Part shown: piece by piece, positions 48,220-59,493 of the stretch | Position numbering within the stretch: position 1 is the stretch's first letter | Layout of the letters: each line of letters starts with the position of its first letter | Program-made: the position numbers and the translations under genes | The notes under the pieces: model-generated | What the model saw: only the letters and a program-made list of their open reading frames with translations | Databases searched by the model: none | Told to the model about the DNA's origin: nothing | From: Sphagnum compactum | Taxonomy: Eukaryota > Bryophyta > Sphagnopsida > Sphagnales | Length of the DNA stretch: 64,000 nucleotides | Direction: 5' to 3' | NCBI GenBank assembly: GCA_965153455.1 | Contig: OZ234493.1 | Span: 32,850,213 to 32,914,212, forward strand

Positions 48220-50880
48220 TTACAAATAGTCAAACAGCAGTGCCATTCCACTGGTGAAATCTGAGAGCGGGGACTGAGGCCTTGTGTCGAGCTCCACATT
48301 GGCAAAATCATCATCATCATCATCATTGTTCCGACAAGGAGTGCAGTCATCATGTTCACCTGCAAACCCAGCTGCCAGAAGATTTTCCCAATATTCAACT
48401 CCCATTGAGTCTTCCACATTGACTACTACCACTTGCGGCATTGCAACATTCACAGCAGACTTATTGGAAATCCATGAATCCTCTACTGCTGCTGGTGTAG
48501 TAATCTCTCGCATCCCGGAGTGGCATTCAAGCTCTGCAGCAGCTGGTGTAGTCTCTTCTGGCACCCTGGAGTGACATTCAAGCTCTGCAGCAGCTGGAGG
48601 TGTAATCTCTTGTGGTACTCTAGAGTGGCATTCAAGCTCTGCAGCAGCTGGAGTAATAATCTCTTGTGGTACCCTAGAGTGGCATTCGAGCTCTGCAGCA
48701 GCTGGAGTGATCTGTTCTGGTACCCTGGAGGAGTTGCCTTCAAGTTCTGCAGCAGGTGCAATACTCTCTGGAACCCCAGACTGGCATTCAAGCTCATGCA
48801 CTGTAGCAGATGGAGAAATGGGTTTTCTCACGACTTCTTGTTTCTTGGAAGGTTGCCAGTATTCTTTGGAGTGTTGTTGCTGATTAGCATGTGGCCCAGC
48901 AGCAGCAGCAGCAGAGCTGAATCTTTTCCTTGCAAGTGTGTTAGAAACAGCAATCTTCAGAGCATCCTCCATATTGTGTAGTGCTCTAGAAGACGGTACA
49001 GGGTAAGTGGTTGTGGTGGTGTCTAGTGCAGCAATTTCCAAGTAAGGTTTGTGTTCAGTGCTCATGAGCTCTATGAGTCCATTGATCTCCGAATACCGCT
49101 TGCGTTTCTGTGCTTGATTATTCTCTGCCTGAGGAGCTGCTTGGGCTTCATTCAGCGGCTTGTGGCTGGAGCCCTGGTTTTCGAAAGGAGATTGGGCAAC
49201 AAGTGATGCCGAGGAAGAAGATGGTGGAGATGATGTGGAAGCTGGATTGCTGCTATTTGCTGCTTTGTTTTGAACTGCAGAGGGTTTTGAGGTACCTTGA
49301 GCAGCACAAAGCTCGTCATGCCGGCTCCTATCATGACCAGCTAAGGGTTTCATCATCTGCAAAGTTCCAGCGACTACTGCATTGGGGTTTCTGTAGCTGC
49401 TGCCTGCTGCCGCTGCTGCACCCAGCCATTTGAGGGTTTCGTGTCGCTCAGAGCCGCGGCGCGCTTCTGCTGATGTGCCGGGGCTCCGAGACGAGGAAGA
49501 AGAGCTTCCTCCTCCTCGCTGCCTTGCTGCTGCTAGGGTTTGGACTTTTGGAGGTTGTTGGAGTGCCGGCGCTGCTGCTGCTGCTGCAGGGGTATCATCG
49601 TCATGGGCTCTTCTCAACCCTTGAACAGCTCCTGAAGGTTTTGCTCCAGTGCTCGGCAGCCATAGTACTTGGTTTGGTGGTGGAGATCCCATCGCTACCG
49701 CTTCCGGAAATGCGACTCTACTGTGGACGCTGGTGGTCGATGGAAAGTACTGGCGACTGCTGCTGCTGTGCAAGCTCTGGCCGGACGATTGTTGCATATT
49801 TCGAGCTTGGCCGTCTCCAACATCCGCGACTTCATCCTCAAAGAACCCACGGCCTTCAGCCTCGCCTGCTGCTTCTCTGAGCAACCTGAGCAAAACCCCA
49901 TCTTCTTCGCACTGCTGCTGCTGCTCCTCCTCATGAGGCCAAAGGAGACTCATGCCTGAAGGAGCGTCTTCAATGCTGTCTAGGAAGTTGTGGGCGAGGG
50001 AGGATGATGATTCCAGGCTCTTCTGTGCTCCAAGCTGCACCACCTTCATGGGCTCCTCCTGCATGATCGCATGTTGGAAGGCAGTAGTCATCCCTGCATC
50101 ATCAACAACATGAGCAGCAGGAGCAGCAGCAGTAGGAGCCTGTATCAACCCGGGATGCTGCTGCACCCGGGAATCACAAGTCAGAATCTCGCCATGATGA
50201 TGATCTCCACAGAGCTTGTCAAATCCTTGTGCACCACCACTGAAGAAGCTGCAACTGTTGTTGTTGATCACGGTAACACTAGCCGATTCCTGATCTGCTG
50301 CTGCATTAAGCTTGTCTTCATGAGCCTTGAGGAAGCTCAAGAAAGCATCATCGTGGCTTTGAGGACTGGTTGCAGCTACTAATGAGTCCACAGACCTCAT
50401 CAAGTAGTCTCCAGGAGATGATTCCCCTCCTGCAGCAAAATCATTCACAACAACAGCAACAGAAGATGATGCAGGGGGGGAATTATTATTGCAGCAAACT
50501 GGGGGTGAAGACGAGAAAGAAGTTGTTGATGTTGTTGTTGTTGTTGCTGCTGCTGCAGCTGCTACTGTTGTTTGTGGCAAATTGCTGCTTGCATATTTCC
50601 CTCTTGCAAGTGCTGCCAATGGATCTTGGTACACTAGAAAATCACTAGTGTTATTGTCCCGAGCTACTGCTCCTTGGTGGCGGTAGTAGTTCAGATATGA
50701 TTTTCTTGCAACTGATTGATCATGAGCTGCTGCTGCTGCCGCTGAAATTGCTGAAATCTCATCTCCAATGAGTTGTTGTCCTAAGCTTGTGAGCATGGCA
50801 GAATGGGTTCCTCCTGATCCCATAACATTACTTGGCAGCCATCTTCTACTACCCAGCGGGCTCAGAAAATAATTTGTCAT
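48220..50880 (-). CDS. Unrecognised 886-aa disordered protein with six-unit repeat, probably nuclear
   Basis: One unbroken frame from ATG (50878-50880; G at -3) to a stop at 48220. I do not recognise the family. Visible along the protein: an N-terminal FLSPLGSRRWLPSN; Ala, Thr and Ser runs (46-52, 107-122); a Glu/Gln patch (317-326); Pro/Ala and Ser runs (431-466); a basic KRKRYSEINGLIELM (592-606), the best candidate for a folded or DNA/nuclear-import segment; then six tandem units of 16-18 residues of the type ELECHSRVPQEITPAAA (696-798). The C-terminus has GVEYWENLLAAG (828-839), an aromatic-hydrophobic-acidic motif like plant activation (AHA) motifs, a run of six Asp (853-858) and FTSGMALLFDYL at the very end. 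Composition and motifs suggest a transcription co-regulator; this is inference. A lone long exon free of stops in a decayed AT-rich region argues that it is a real gene. Upstream 5' UTR exons are possible (acceptor-like CTTAG|CAGCAG near 50947). Confidence 0.78.
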   Translation of the reverse strand: MTNYFLSPLGSRRWLPSNVMGSGGTHSAMLTSLGQQLIGDEISAISAAAAAAHDQSVARKSYLNYYRHQGAVARDNNTSDFLVYQDPLAALARGKYASSNLPQTTVAAAAAATTTTTSTTSFSSSPPVCCNNNSPPASSSVAVVVNDFAAGGESSPGDYLMRSVDSLVAATSPQSHDDAFLSFLKAHEDKLNAAADQESASVTVINNNSCSFFSGGAQGFDKLCGDHHHGEILTCDSRVQQHPGLIQAPTAAAPAAHVVDDAGMTTAFQHAIMQEEPMKVVQLGAQKSLESSSSLAHNFLDSIEDAPSGMSLLWPHEEEQQQQCEEDGVLLRLLREAAGEAEGRGFFEDEVADVGDGQARNMQQSSGQSLHSSSSRQYFPSTTSVHSRVAFPEAVAMGSPPPNQVLWLPSTGAKPSGAVQGLRRAHDDDTPAAAAAAPALQQPPKVQTLAAARQRGGGSSSSSSRSPGTSAEARRGSERHETLKWLGAAAAAGSSYRNPNAVVAGTLQMMKPLAGHDRSRHDELCAAQGTSKPSAVQNKAANSSNPASTSSPPSSSSASLVAQSPFENQGSSHKPLNEAQAAPQAENNQAQKRKRYSEINGLIELMSTEHKPYLEIAALDTTTTTYPVPSSRALHNMEDALKIAVSNTLARKRFSSAAAAAGPHANQQQHSKEYWQPSKKQEVVRKPISPSATVHELECQSGVPESIAPAAELEGNSSRVPEQITPAAAELECHSRVPQEIITPAAAELECHSRVPQEITPPAAAELECHSRVPEETTPAAAELECHSGMREITTPAAVEDSWISNKSAVNVAMPQVVVVNVEDSMGVEYWENLLAAGFAGEHDDCTPCRNNDDDDDDFANVELDTRPQSPLSDFTSGMALLFDYL
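48487..48795 (-). repeat. In-frame tandem repeat of 48-54 bp, six units
   Basis: Unit lengths are 16, 18, 18, 18, 17 and 16 codons, all whole codons. Inner units are nearly identical (ELECHSRVPQEI); outer units are diverged (ELECQSGVPESIAPAA, ELEGNSSRVPEQ). This gradient shows growth from the middle by unequal exchange under selection for the reading frame. Confidence 0.9.
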
Positions 50881-51700
50881 GGCTGCTGCAGAGGAGATTC
50901 TTTCCTCCTGTTTTTTTTCCTCACAGGAGCTGCTGTTGCTGCTGCTAAGTTTTGCAAAAGCTCAAGACATAAGAAGCCCGAAACCTTGCAATCCTATCAT
51001 CGTCATCTTCTGCTTCTTCTTGTACTAGTTTGGGTTCCCTAATTGCAAAGAGGGAGGATGGGACTCAGCTTACAGATTGTGTGAGATTTGCATCTTCATT
51101 TTTCTTTCTGCTTTGGGTGTCCCTACAATTTGCCAGGAATTGAAGAGGGAAGTAACAAGTAACCATCTTGTGATGATCTTCTTCTTCTTATACTTTGGGT
51201 CCTAATCCAAAGGGAGTTTGGAGAGTGGAACTCAGCTTGTGTTATCTTAAGTCATAACCAATTTTTTTACTGTAGAGGTCAGAAGCTTTTGAGAAGGTAC
51301 CTGTGATGGAGAAGTACAAAAGCCATGGTACTTATGTTTTGGCTAAACCTAAAACATCTCCCATCTCCATGACTGACTTATTGCAAGCGGTCCGTTTTTG
51401 ATATGGAAAATATCACCGATCTAATACAAGTGATCCATTTATAACATGGATAGGTTTTGACATCTAATTTGAGCTAACTTGATGCCATGTAAATTTTTCC
51501 TTTTCTTTTTATTTATTCATTTCTACATTTTCCTAATCTACGGTGTGTCTATCAATAAAGTTTTGCAGGGTTGCACCTAAAACAGATGGGCATTCTTGCT
51601 GTAGGTGTTTGAGAGAGAGAGAGAGAGAGAGAGAAAATACAACACAAAATACAAAATCTCTACCTATTCAAATCGCTTGGAAGGGAAGAAATATTATATA
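50881..51700. other. 5' flank of the 886-codon gene
   Basis: On the gene strand, pyrimidine/CAG-rich DNA and CTCCTGTGAGG precede the ATG, suggesting a leader. No TATA box was assigned. A (GA)12 microsatellite lies at 51611-51634. Confidence 0.45.
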
Positions 51701-52370
51701 TAATAAAGTGGGGCGAGAGCGGCCAGTTTTGGCATAATAGGGCATCAAACTTGTAACTAAGAATCAAAGTTTTACAAAGTGAAATAACTGGGACCCAAAC
51801 TAGTTTTTCCAACAAATTTGGTGATAAATTGAGTTTCATGCTGTCTTTCCTTTTTCCTAAGCGCCTCCACAGCTCCTTCATATATGTTGACTGCTCCTCC
51901 CTGTACAACTGCCACTGTAGTACCTGAATGATTTTTGCATAATTTATATTATTTTTTGTTTTGTTGAATTCTTGAAAAATTAATTATTATTTGTGCCCAA
52001 ATTTTTATAACCTGTTATTTTGAACTGTCAGGTTTGAACTGCAGACCTTAAAGTTCAAAAACTTAAGACTGAGACAGTCTTGACAAAGTAGACTCTCCCA
52101 TCAACTTAAAAGCATGTGTTTATTATTTTTTAATATTCATTACCTGCCTAAAATTTCAGAATTAAAAAACCAATTTCCAAAATTAAAAATTAAAAAATTG
52201 TTCGACAGTTTATTGTCGAATCTGATCAGGGAGTACAATATAATTATTCTTGAACCTTGTGCATTAAATGCTGAGTTTAATATAAAATTTCCTTACTTTG
52301 CGGATACCACTCAAAGAGAGGATAGGGGGTGAAAGCAGGCCCAAAGACAGGGTGACTTCAGGAGTAACTC
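51700..52370 (+). repeat. Interspersed repeat, partner of 27565-27905, with ~300-bp insertion
   Basis: Blocks of the 27.6-kb copy occur in the same order, but 51930-52235 is extra and AT-rich (it contains ATTAAAAATTAAAAAATTG and GACAGTTTATTGTCGAAT). After it the similarity resumes with TTATTCTTGAACCTTGTGCA then TTAAATGCTGAG. Later CAAAGAGAGGATAGG and a CAGGCCCAAAGACAGGGTGA phrase resemble 26830-26870. Confidence 0.6.
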
Positions 52371-52817
52371 TAGTATATATGTATTCAGATTATGTATTTT
52401 AAATGAAAAAAGAAGAAGATTTGCAATTGAGACATTGTATTAGGCCTAATTTGGGTTTCCAATTCTAAGATTCACCCATGTGCCCAAGTCTATAAAATCT
52501 ACTGTGTGTAGGTCCCACAACTCTCTTTTTATTTCCTCACTTCTTTCCCAGTGCATAGAAAAGAAATATTTCCATGGGAACATGTGAACATATAAAATTG
52601 GGGAAGCTCCCCTAGCATAATGCCCTAGAGTTGTGCGGGGGGAAATACCTGAAAATACACATAGAGATAGAAAGGGAGTTGTTTACTTTTCAGGGTTGCA
52701 ATTCAAGGCCAAAGGATATTCAAGAATGTGTTTGGAAACTCAAATCCCTAAAAACCCTGTGCTGTTTGAACTTTGTTGTAATTTAGGTAATTTTGGCTCA
52801 TTGTGACTTGTGAACTT

Positions 52818-52839
52818 GGGGGGGGGGGGGGGGGGGGGA
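52818..52839. repeat. G22 homopolymer
   Basis: Twenty-two consecutive G, then AGAGGGGCCGGGAGG. A strong quadruplex former on the plus strand and rare in such AT-rich DNA; the exact length may be a sequencing estimate. Confidence 0.9.
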
Positions 52840-53650
52840 GAGGGGCCGGGAGGCTGAAATGAACTATACGGCCTTCAATAAAGCTCCTTACCCTATACAA
52901 ATTGCATTTTGGAGTGTTTTTGGGAAAAGGACTTCCTGAATGTGGCCATACCAGCTTTAGAATATATCAAAAAGGGCTAGCGTGGGGGGGCGAGGTTGGC
53001 TGCTAGTGAGGTGGGTATGGTTTCAATGTCCCAATGAAGTCCCCATGCATGATCTTTTAAAGTGTAGGGTAAGCTTGGGCCCGTGGGCTTTAGGAGCAAA
53101 ATCACCTGCTCTTATTGTTTTCTTGACGGGGAAAAGAGAAAAATGCATGGCATTTCAAAAAGCCAAATGCTCACCTAAGCAAGCACTACATTTCTTGAGA
53201 CATCCCGGTGGAGGAAAAATACACTATGTAAGGTAGCCTCCAATCACACCAAGAAAATTGGAGCAGGTCTTTTGGAGATCATTTAATATCGTGTGGGGAA
53301 ATATATTATGGAATTTGAGGATTTTGCTTGTTTTGGACAGACCAAGGGTGGATATAGCTCAAGGCTAGATCTAAGGGCTATTTCTTTGGCAGGATAACCA
53401 CCCTGATCTGAAGTCAACCCCGCTCAAAAATTTCAGATACAGAGGGGGCTCTTCTGCCTTTCCGCCACACAAGCCTGCCTTGCGCGAACCAGCACGTACA
53501 CTGATATCATGGTAAAATCCCCAAATGTTTTTGGATTGCTTATAAAACATGATAAAGATCCCATCCTAAGACCCAAAAAAAATTTCAGGGCTTTGGGTCC
53601 AAATTTAACATTATATATAATAAAGGACGTCATGAAGCTTCCCCTTAATT

Positions 53651-53768
53651 CGTCCCGTCATCCAACCGGACGGACATTTCATTCATCCCGTCATCCGTCT
53701 ATTTAAGCCGGACGAATATTTCATGCATCCCGTCAATTACTGGTTGAACATTTCATCCATCCATCACT
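53651..53768. repeat. Degenerate CATTTCATTCATCCCGTCAT repeat, four units
   Basis: CGTCCCGTCATCC (53651), CATCCCGTCATCC (53684), CATCCCGTCAATT (53726) and CATCCATCCATCAC (53754), separated by AACCGGACGGA / AAGCCGGACGA / ACTGGTTGAA and ATTTCAT words. Spacing 28-42 bp. Confidence 0.65.
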
Positions 53769-54237
53769 TAAAAATATAGCTGATAAGAGGCCTCATTTGG
53801 AAATTGAAAAATGTGAAGCTACGAGTGTAGGTACGGGTTCAAGGTGGCCCCACTGTTGATAAGCCCAAAACTGATCAACACAGATTCAAGATTTGTTGGT
53901 TTTTCCGGAAATGAAACAGGAAGAACAGGCCAGGAGGAAGAATCGGGCTTTCCCCCTCCCCCCTTGCATGTGGGAAACAAATGGTTATTTTACACATGTC
54001 TTAAGCCGCCATGGGCAGTCAACCGGATGCACCTCTTTGTAGGCCCAACCAAGGTGATGAGGTGGTTGGGCGGCTTAGGCACTTTTGTGCCAAATAATTT
54101 AATATATTTTTTAATTTTTATTTTTGGTATGTGAATTTTTAATTTTGAAATTTTCACAGGTAAGGAATATGATTACTAAAAGCATTATACTCATCTCAAA
54201 GTTTCAATGTTGCGTTTGTCATTAGATGCTTCACAAT

Positions 54238-54439
54238 TACCATAGTACCTTGGCCAATTCGACACTAATTATATTATTTTCAGAATTGTTGAAATTTTCA
54301 AAAGTTATTTCGACCAAATCAGGAAATATTGTGAAAGATAATCCTGAATATTAAGGAATATTTCATTTGTTGAAATGAATTTTTCAAAATTAATTATTAT
54401 TTGATAGACGTGTGTTGAAATGGCCAAGGTACTACGGTA
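54238..54439. mobile_element. Fold-back MITE-like element, ~202 bp
   Basis: Left end TACCATAGTACCTTGGCCAA then TTCGACAC pairs with right end GTGTTGAAATGGCCAAGGTA then CTACGGTA (about 25 of 28 positions). Pairing continues inside, for example TCGACCAAATCAGGAAATAT against GGAATATTTCATTTGTTGAA, so nearly the whole element folds back on itself. No clear target duplication. Confidence 0.75.
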
Positions 54440-55689
54440 GTATGTTTGAGTGAACTAGGGTAAGGTTTGAATCTGCCAAGGTTTCAAATCTGATTATTTT
54501 CAAATGCTACTTTTAATGATTTTGATTGCAACAAAGAGCTGACATTTTTTTTTTTCAAAAATTGAAAAATAAAAAATAATTTAATTTATGCCAAAGTTGC
54601 CTGTGTACTATGATATGTTGAAATTTGAAGAATTCCTTAATATGATTTTTTAAATTTTAGCAGTACTCCAAAGTATGCTTCAAGATCTCATGACGAAGGT
54701 GCACAATGCACATGTTTAGTGATTTTGGAATACATATTTTGGAGTTCAGGGGTGACATTGCTAATGCGTCAATGATATGGCCAACTCTAAGTGCAAAGGC
54801 ACCTTAAGTGGAGGTCAAAGGTTGCAGAATGGTGTTTCACAAAATTTTACTTGGATGGGCCATGTTAAGGACAACAGATGAGGATTTGAATTCAGGCTCC
54901 ATGGTACGTAGTTGGGTTAAGGTATTTGCAACAACATTTTAAAAAAAAATCAACAATGAGAACACACCTCACAAATGTGAATGTTAGCCACAACTTAAGG
55001 AAATTTGGAGGCACCAAGGCTTTTATTTGTGAGGGAATGGATGGAAGGATTGGCTTTATGATAGCAACCATGTAATTATGATGGTAAAACAAATTTGATT
55101 CAAACATTTGTCATCATTATCTTATAGTCCCTCTTGAGATATTTTCAAGACCATGTCACGTTTTGTAAGCAAATATGATTTGGCCATCCAAATTGCACTA
55201 TGACTAACCATGAGTTGCTTTGGCATTGTTTGTCTCAACCATCAAACGCCCCATGATTATGAGAAACACCTTTGTTTCGGCAATGCAAGTCTAGTATCTA
55301 CAAGCTTTCATTAAGATCTTTTCAATAGGTATACCAAAGTCATCCAATTTGCACATATTTTGACCTCTCAAACCTAAATGTAACAAAACTACAACCTCAT
55401 GGGAGTCTCCACACCCAATATGAGATTGCAACTTGAGAAGCTTAGAGTAAATCCAATGATGCACTCAAAAATTTGTGTTAATGTTTGTCTCTCCCTCACC
55501 CATAATCAGTAAATATTGCACTGGACATATGCACTAAGGGAGCATTTATATGCTGTGCATGGGCTAATTGTTGTGGATGCCCAAGCAATAGCAATCAATG
55601 TGTGAACCCTCACCGGCCAACCAAAAGCATTCATTTTGTGTTTGCCAACCTTTTGAAACCTCCATTATCTGACCCCAATTTCCATGGAT
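54440..55689. other. Gene-free stretch
   Basis: Nothing recognised; the frames are short. Confidence 0.45.
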
Positions 55690-55778
55690 TATTACACTAA
55701 TATTGCAATTTCACAAAAAGTTGTGTCACATATTACACAAATGTCAAATGAATGTCAAATTACAATATTAGTGTAATA
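55690..55778. mobile_element. Short inverted repeat / MITE-like hairpin, 89 bp
   Basis: TATTACACTAATATTGCAAT then TT (55690-55711) is complementary to AAATTACAATATTAGTGTAA then TA (55757-55778) with one mismatch in 22. The 45-bp loop does not pair. Either a tiny MITE or a precursor-like RNA hairpin. Confidence 0.75.
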
Positions 55779-58700
55779 TGTGCTTCAATAAACACCACAT
55801 GTTTGTGTTGGATGAAATCACAAGGTTTACATCTCACATATATTTCATGAGTGATGGACTAATGAGGTAGGAAAAACCACATTTTATTGTATTGCCCAAT
55901 TGCCCACATGGCAATCCTCAAATTATTTTCATTACACAATTCAGATAAAAATTGAAACCTATTGATTCAAATGGTGGTTTGGTGTCCACTTATCAAAAAC
56001 TATATTTTGAACACCCTTAGGTTTGGGGTCAGTGAGAAAGGCACAATCGTACATTGTATTGGTCTTGTCATGGGCAATTCTTGGAAAATAGAACATCACA
56101 AGAAATTTAAGGAAACATGACAAGTAACTTTTTCCATCATTAACATATTGAATTAGAATAAGCATTGGGAATTTCCAAATTTTTATAATGATATAATACA
56201 TATTAGGCTTTACACACATTTTTAGAATTTTAATTCACATAATTATTTTCACATATCAAAAAATTCTTTACAATTTGGCAAAGAAAACATAGTATAGTTT
56301 TTTACTTCAAATCTGACAATCTATTTGTTCAAACACATGAAGGTTGTACATCCAACTACTACATGTTATATTTTCATCTTCTACCTTTGCATATCTAGAA
56401 AGACATGGATAAAAAGAATCAGGTTGGATCACACAAATTGTTACAAATGAAAAGAAACAACACCCCGGTACAGTGCTTGTTAGGGGGTGTTTAGCGTCTT
56501 TCTTTCTAAAAGAAAGGTCACACAACGGTTGTGATATTCTCGATTAGAATCAAGCCCCTGAAATAGGGGGAAGACGCACAGTGGGTCATAGACTTAATTC
56601 TCCTCTCTACAGATCTTTTGGTCAAGGAGCTGAAAGACAACCCTTACCCAACACAGGGTTTGACAACTTGAAAAAACAAGATAATCAAGTTTGCTGCATC
56701 ATCGCTCAAGAAGCAGTTCCTTAGCTTTATGCTCAAGAGTCAGGATTCAAGCAACTCGTTGGACAAATGTATGGAGGCGAATGCCTAATGAACACCCACC
56801 CAAAAGAGTGGAGTGTTTGGACTCTGGAGAAGTCAGTCACTTCCTACAATTAGGTGAAGAGTTTGGAGTGCATTCCATACCCTTGGCTTGTTTAACCTTT
56901 TCTGCGGAGCAGCGCCACATTATTTTACTTGTGCCCTCTTGGATCAATTTGTCTTTACATGCTTCTTGGCCCACCACATTTGAAGCGGATTGCAATAGTC
57001 TGGGAGGAGAGGAGCAAAGGCCCAGCAAATGTGTGTCCTTTAGTTCCTTAGTTTTTTGTTTAAAATCAGGTATTTCCATGGATGGGTCCCTCCTCACTAT
57101 CATCAAATAGGACTTGGTGGCTGTTGGAGGAAAAAGGTTAGCACCCGGGAGGACTAGGGAGGAGCAAGAAACTGCAATGGAAATAGCAAGCTCAGAATTT
57201 CCTGACTACTTTCAGTGTTCCTATTGATAGATCCAGTCATTTGGTCATTGGGCTTGTGTGACCAGGCAAACGTAGATTTGGCCATCACTCATTGATGTGC
57301 TGGTCACAATAGCCGTGGCAGCTGCTGTCCATACCCCCATAGCCTTGTACCGTGGCGACCTCATGGAACTTATCATAAAAATCTAGCAATTTGGAATTTT
57401 TTTCCTTTGAAATCTGGTCAATTTTTTTAGCTAAAATTTTCATGAAAAATCCTTTGTATAGGTTGAAATCATATTTTTAAGTTTGAAAATTTTGCCAAAA
57501 AAAACACTTCATGGGTGTCGAGGAAGGTTGCCTTGGCTATTGGGGGAGGGACAAAGGCTCACATGGTTGTTGTGACCAGTGGGATTGCCAAAACCACGTT
57601 AGCGGAAGTGGATGTAGCACCCATGAATGCACCACCCTCATTTTCTGTTTTTGAGGCCATCCATCCAATTGGATGAACCCAAATTTTAGACCCCTCATTT
57701 AGGGGGGAGGTTAGCTGGGGAACAAGAACCCAATGAAAAAAAGGTGTCCTGTCCATGCACCATCCATCCCCGGAGTTGTGTTTGTGGGTGCTGGATCACT
57801 CTGGCAGGCTCATTGGTACCTTTCCAAACAAATAACAAGTAATTCATCATCTATTTAGTTTTTTCAAAGATCACCAAAATTTCAAGGTAAAATTGTATAT
57901 ATATATATATATATATAGAGATATTTTAGAGTACCTTAATTTCTTATTCATTTTTAGTTGACAACAACAAATTCTGGGTAAGCAAGTATGTGTGGGCTAC
58001 TACAAGAGAAAAATAGGTATAAGCTTTTCAGTTGACCCCTACCAATGGCTTTCTTTGCAATGGACTTGTCCATTTGTGTGGGAAAAAAAGAGAAAGAAGG
58101 TTTGGAACTTGCCAACAAGGCTTATATTCTCTGGATTGCAGCAGCTCAAACTTGCTTTTCTTACTTCAATCCTGTGTATATATTTTCAGGGACATTTTTC
58201 CAAATGAAGTTTTTTTTTTTTTTTTTTTTTTTTTCCCCTTTCAAATTGGCAAAAAAAATAGTGTATTTTGAGTTTTTCAGTTGTCAAATTTCGAAAAAAT
58301 ATAATTAAATTTTTTGCCAGAGTCTATCCTAAGTTATATTCCAGTGATGATGATTTCATTGGAGTTGGTTTAGGTGGGATGGGCTATAAGTCATAGGTTG
58401 TACAAAAAGACAATTCCAAACTACAAATTTATTAGAAGTTGATTCCAAACTGGAATTTATTTTTAAAAAAAACATTTTACAAGTTGTAATGTTTCAAAAT
58501 GTCCTTATAGATCCTAAGGTATTGAAAGAGAAACAAATATCTTAATTTTTTTCAATGTCTTTTGGAATCTTTGTGTCTTTTCATTTTTCTATAAAAATCT
58601 TTGTCTTTCCAATTTCATACACATGTTTACATGTAATTTCATAAAAATGTAAGTATGTGTTATTTCATTTGAATATGTTGAGATTATTTCAAGATATTAA

Positions 58701-59273
58701 CATGTTTTCTTTTTGGAAGTTTCTAATAAAAACTTCTCCTTTAAATACCTAATTCAAAGATTTAATCCCCACTTGCTTAGTTGATTTAATGTTTATCCAC
58801 CCTAATTGGTTCCAAAATTTCAATGAATTAAAAATAGGGGTGGCTGATTAAATCTCCCCTTGGATGAAAATTGGGTAGTCTTTTTTTTTTGTACAATTTG
58901 AATCCTATGTATATTTGAAAATAACAAAGTTTTCAAATGTAAACCCTTATTTCTTTTTTGTCATTTCATAATCATTGGTAGTGTAAAGCCCAAGTTAGGT
59001 AGCCAAAAATATAGAAGGATGCTAGATTTGTTTTTACTTCCATATTTTTTTATTGTCAAAACTGGCTAAATTGTCTTATGGATTATCACCCAATCTAAGA
59101 GAATTGAAAAGTTAGGCAACACTATAAACTACTCTTCTTGTTCAAAGCATTCTACTAGACAAAAAGACATGGTAAAAAAGACATGGAATGAACACAAGAT
59201 GCATACACTCCACAACCTTTGACGTGCATCAAACTTTCCTCGTAATACCTTTTCACAACCCTTCATGTGCATC
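55779..59273. other. Gene-free stretch
   Basis: No gene was recognised. 56500-57800 is GC-richer and holds a 139-codon frame (56691-57110, plus) with an 89-codon frame opposite (56837-57106, minus), neither with a known domain. An (AT)n run lies at about 57896-57917 and a T25 run at 58210-58234. Confidence 0.45.
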
Positions 59274-59276
59274 TAA

Positions 59277-59493
59277 TGGCGCATTCACACTTGATGTTAA
59301 ATCAATGTTAAATGAAAATCTAGCTGGTAGGCATCCTAGGTGGCACCCAATGTTAAATGGGCAATAGCTTAATGTTAAGTGAATGTTAGTTTAACATAAA
59401 ATTTTCATGACAAATAAGTTTATGTCTTAAATGATTAGTATGGTGTTAATAGACTTAACACTAAAGTCCTTAACACCAAGTGTGAATGCACTT
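59277..59493. mobile_element. Tourist-like MITE, 217 bp, TAA target duplication
   Basis: Left end GCGCATTCACACTTGATGTT then AA; right end TTAACACCAAGTGTGAATGC then AC. The terminal repeats match at about 20 of 24 positions, and TAA flanks both sides (59274-59276, 59494-59496). The interior is rich in AATGTTAA / TTAACACT words. No coding content. Confidence 0.78.

Larger units (their letters stand above)
52371..54237. other. Gene-free stretch
   Basis: No gene was recognised. Contains the G22 run and a short degenerate CATCCCGTCATCC repeat listed separately. 53380-53500 is locally GC-richer without a recognised origin. Confidence 0.45.

Noticed and set aside
56691-57110. A 139-codon plus-strand frame with an 89-codon antisense frame
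   Set aside because: No domain, no family resemblance and no splice-consistent neighbours on either strand; kept only as a remark on the gene-free stretch.
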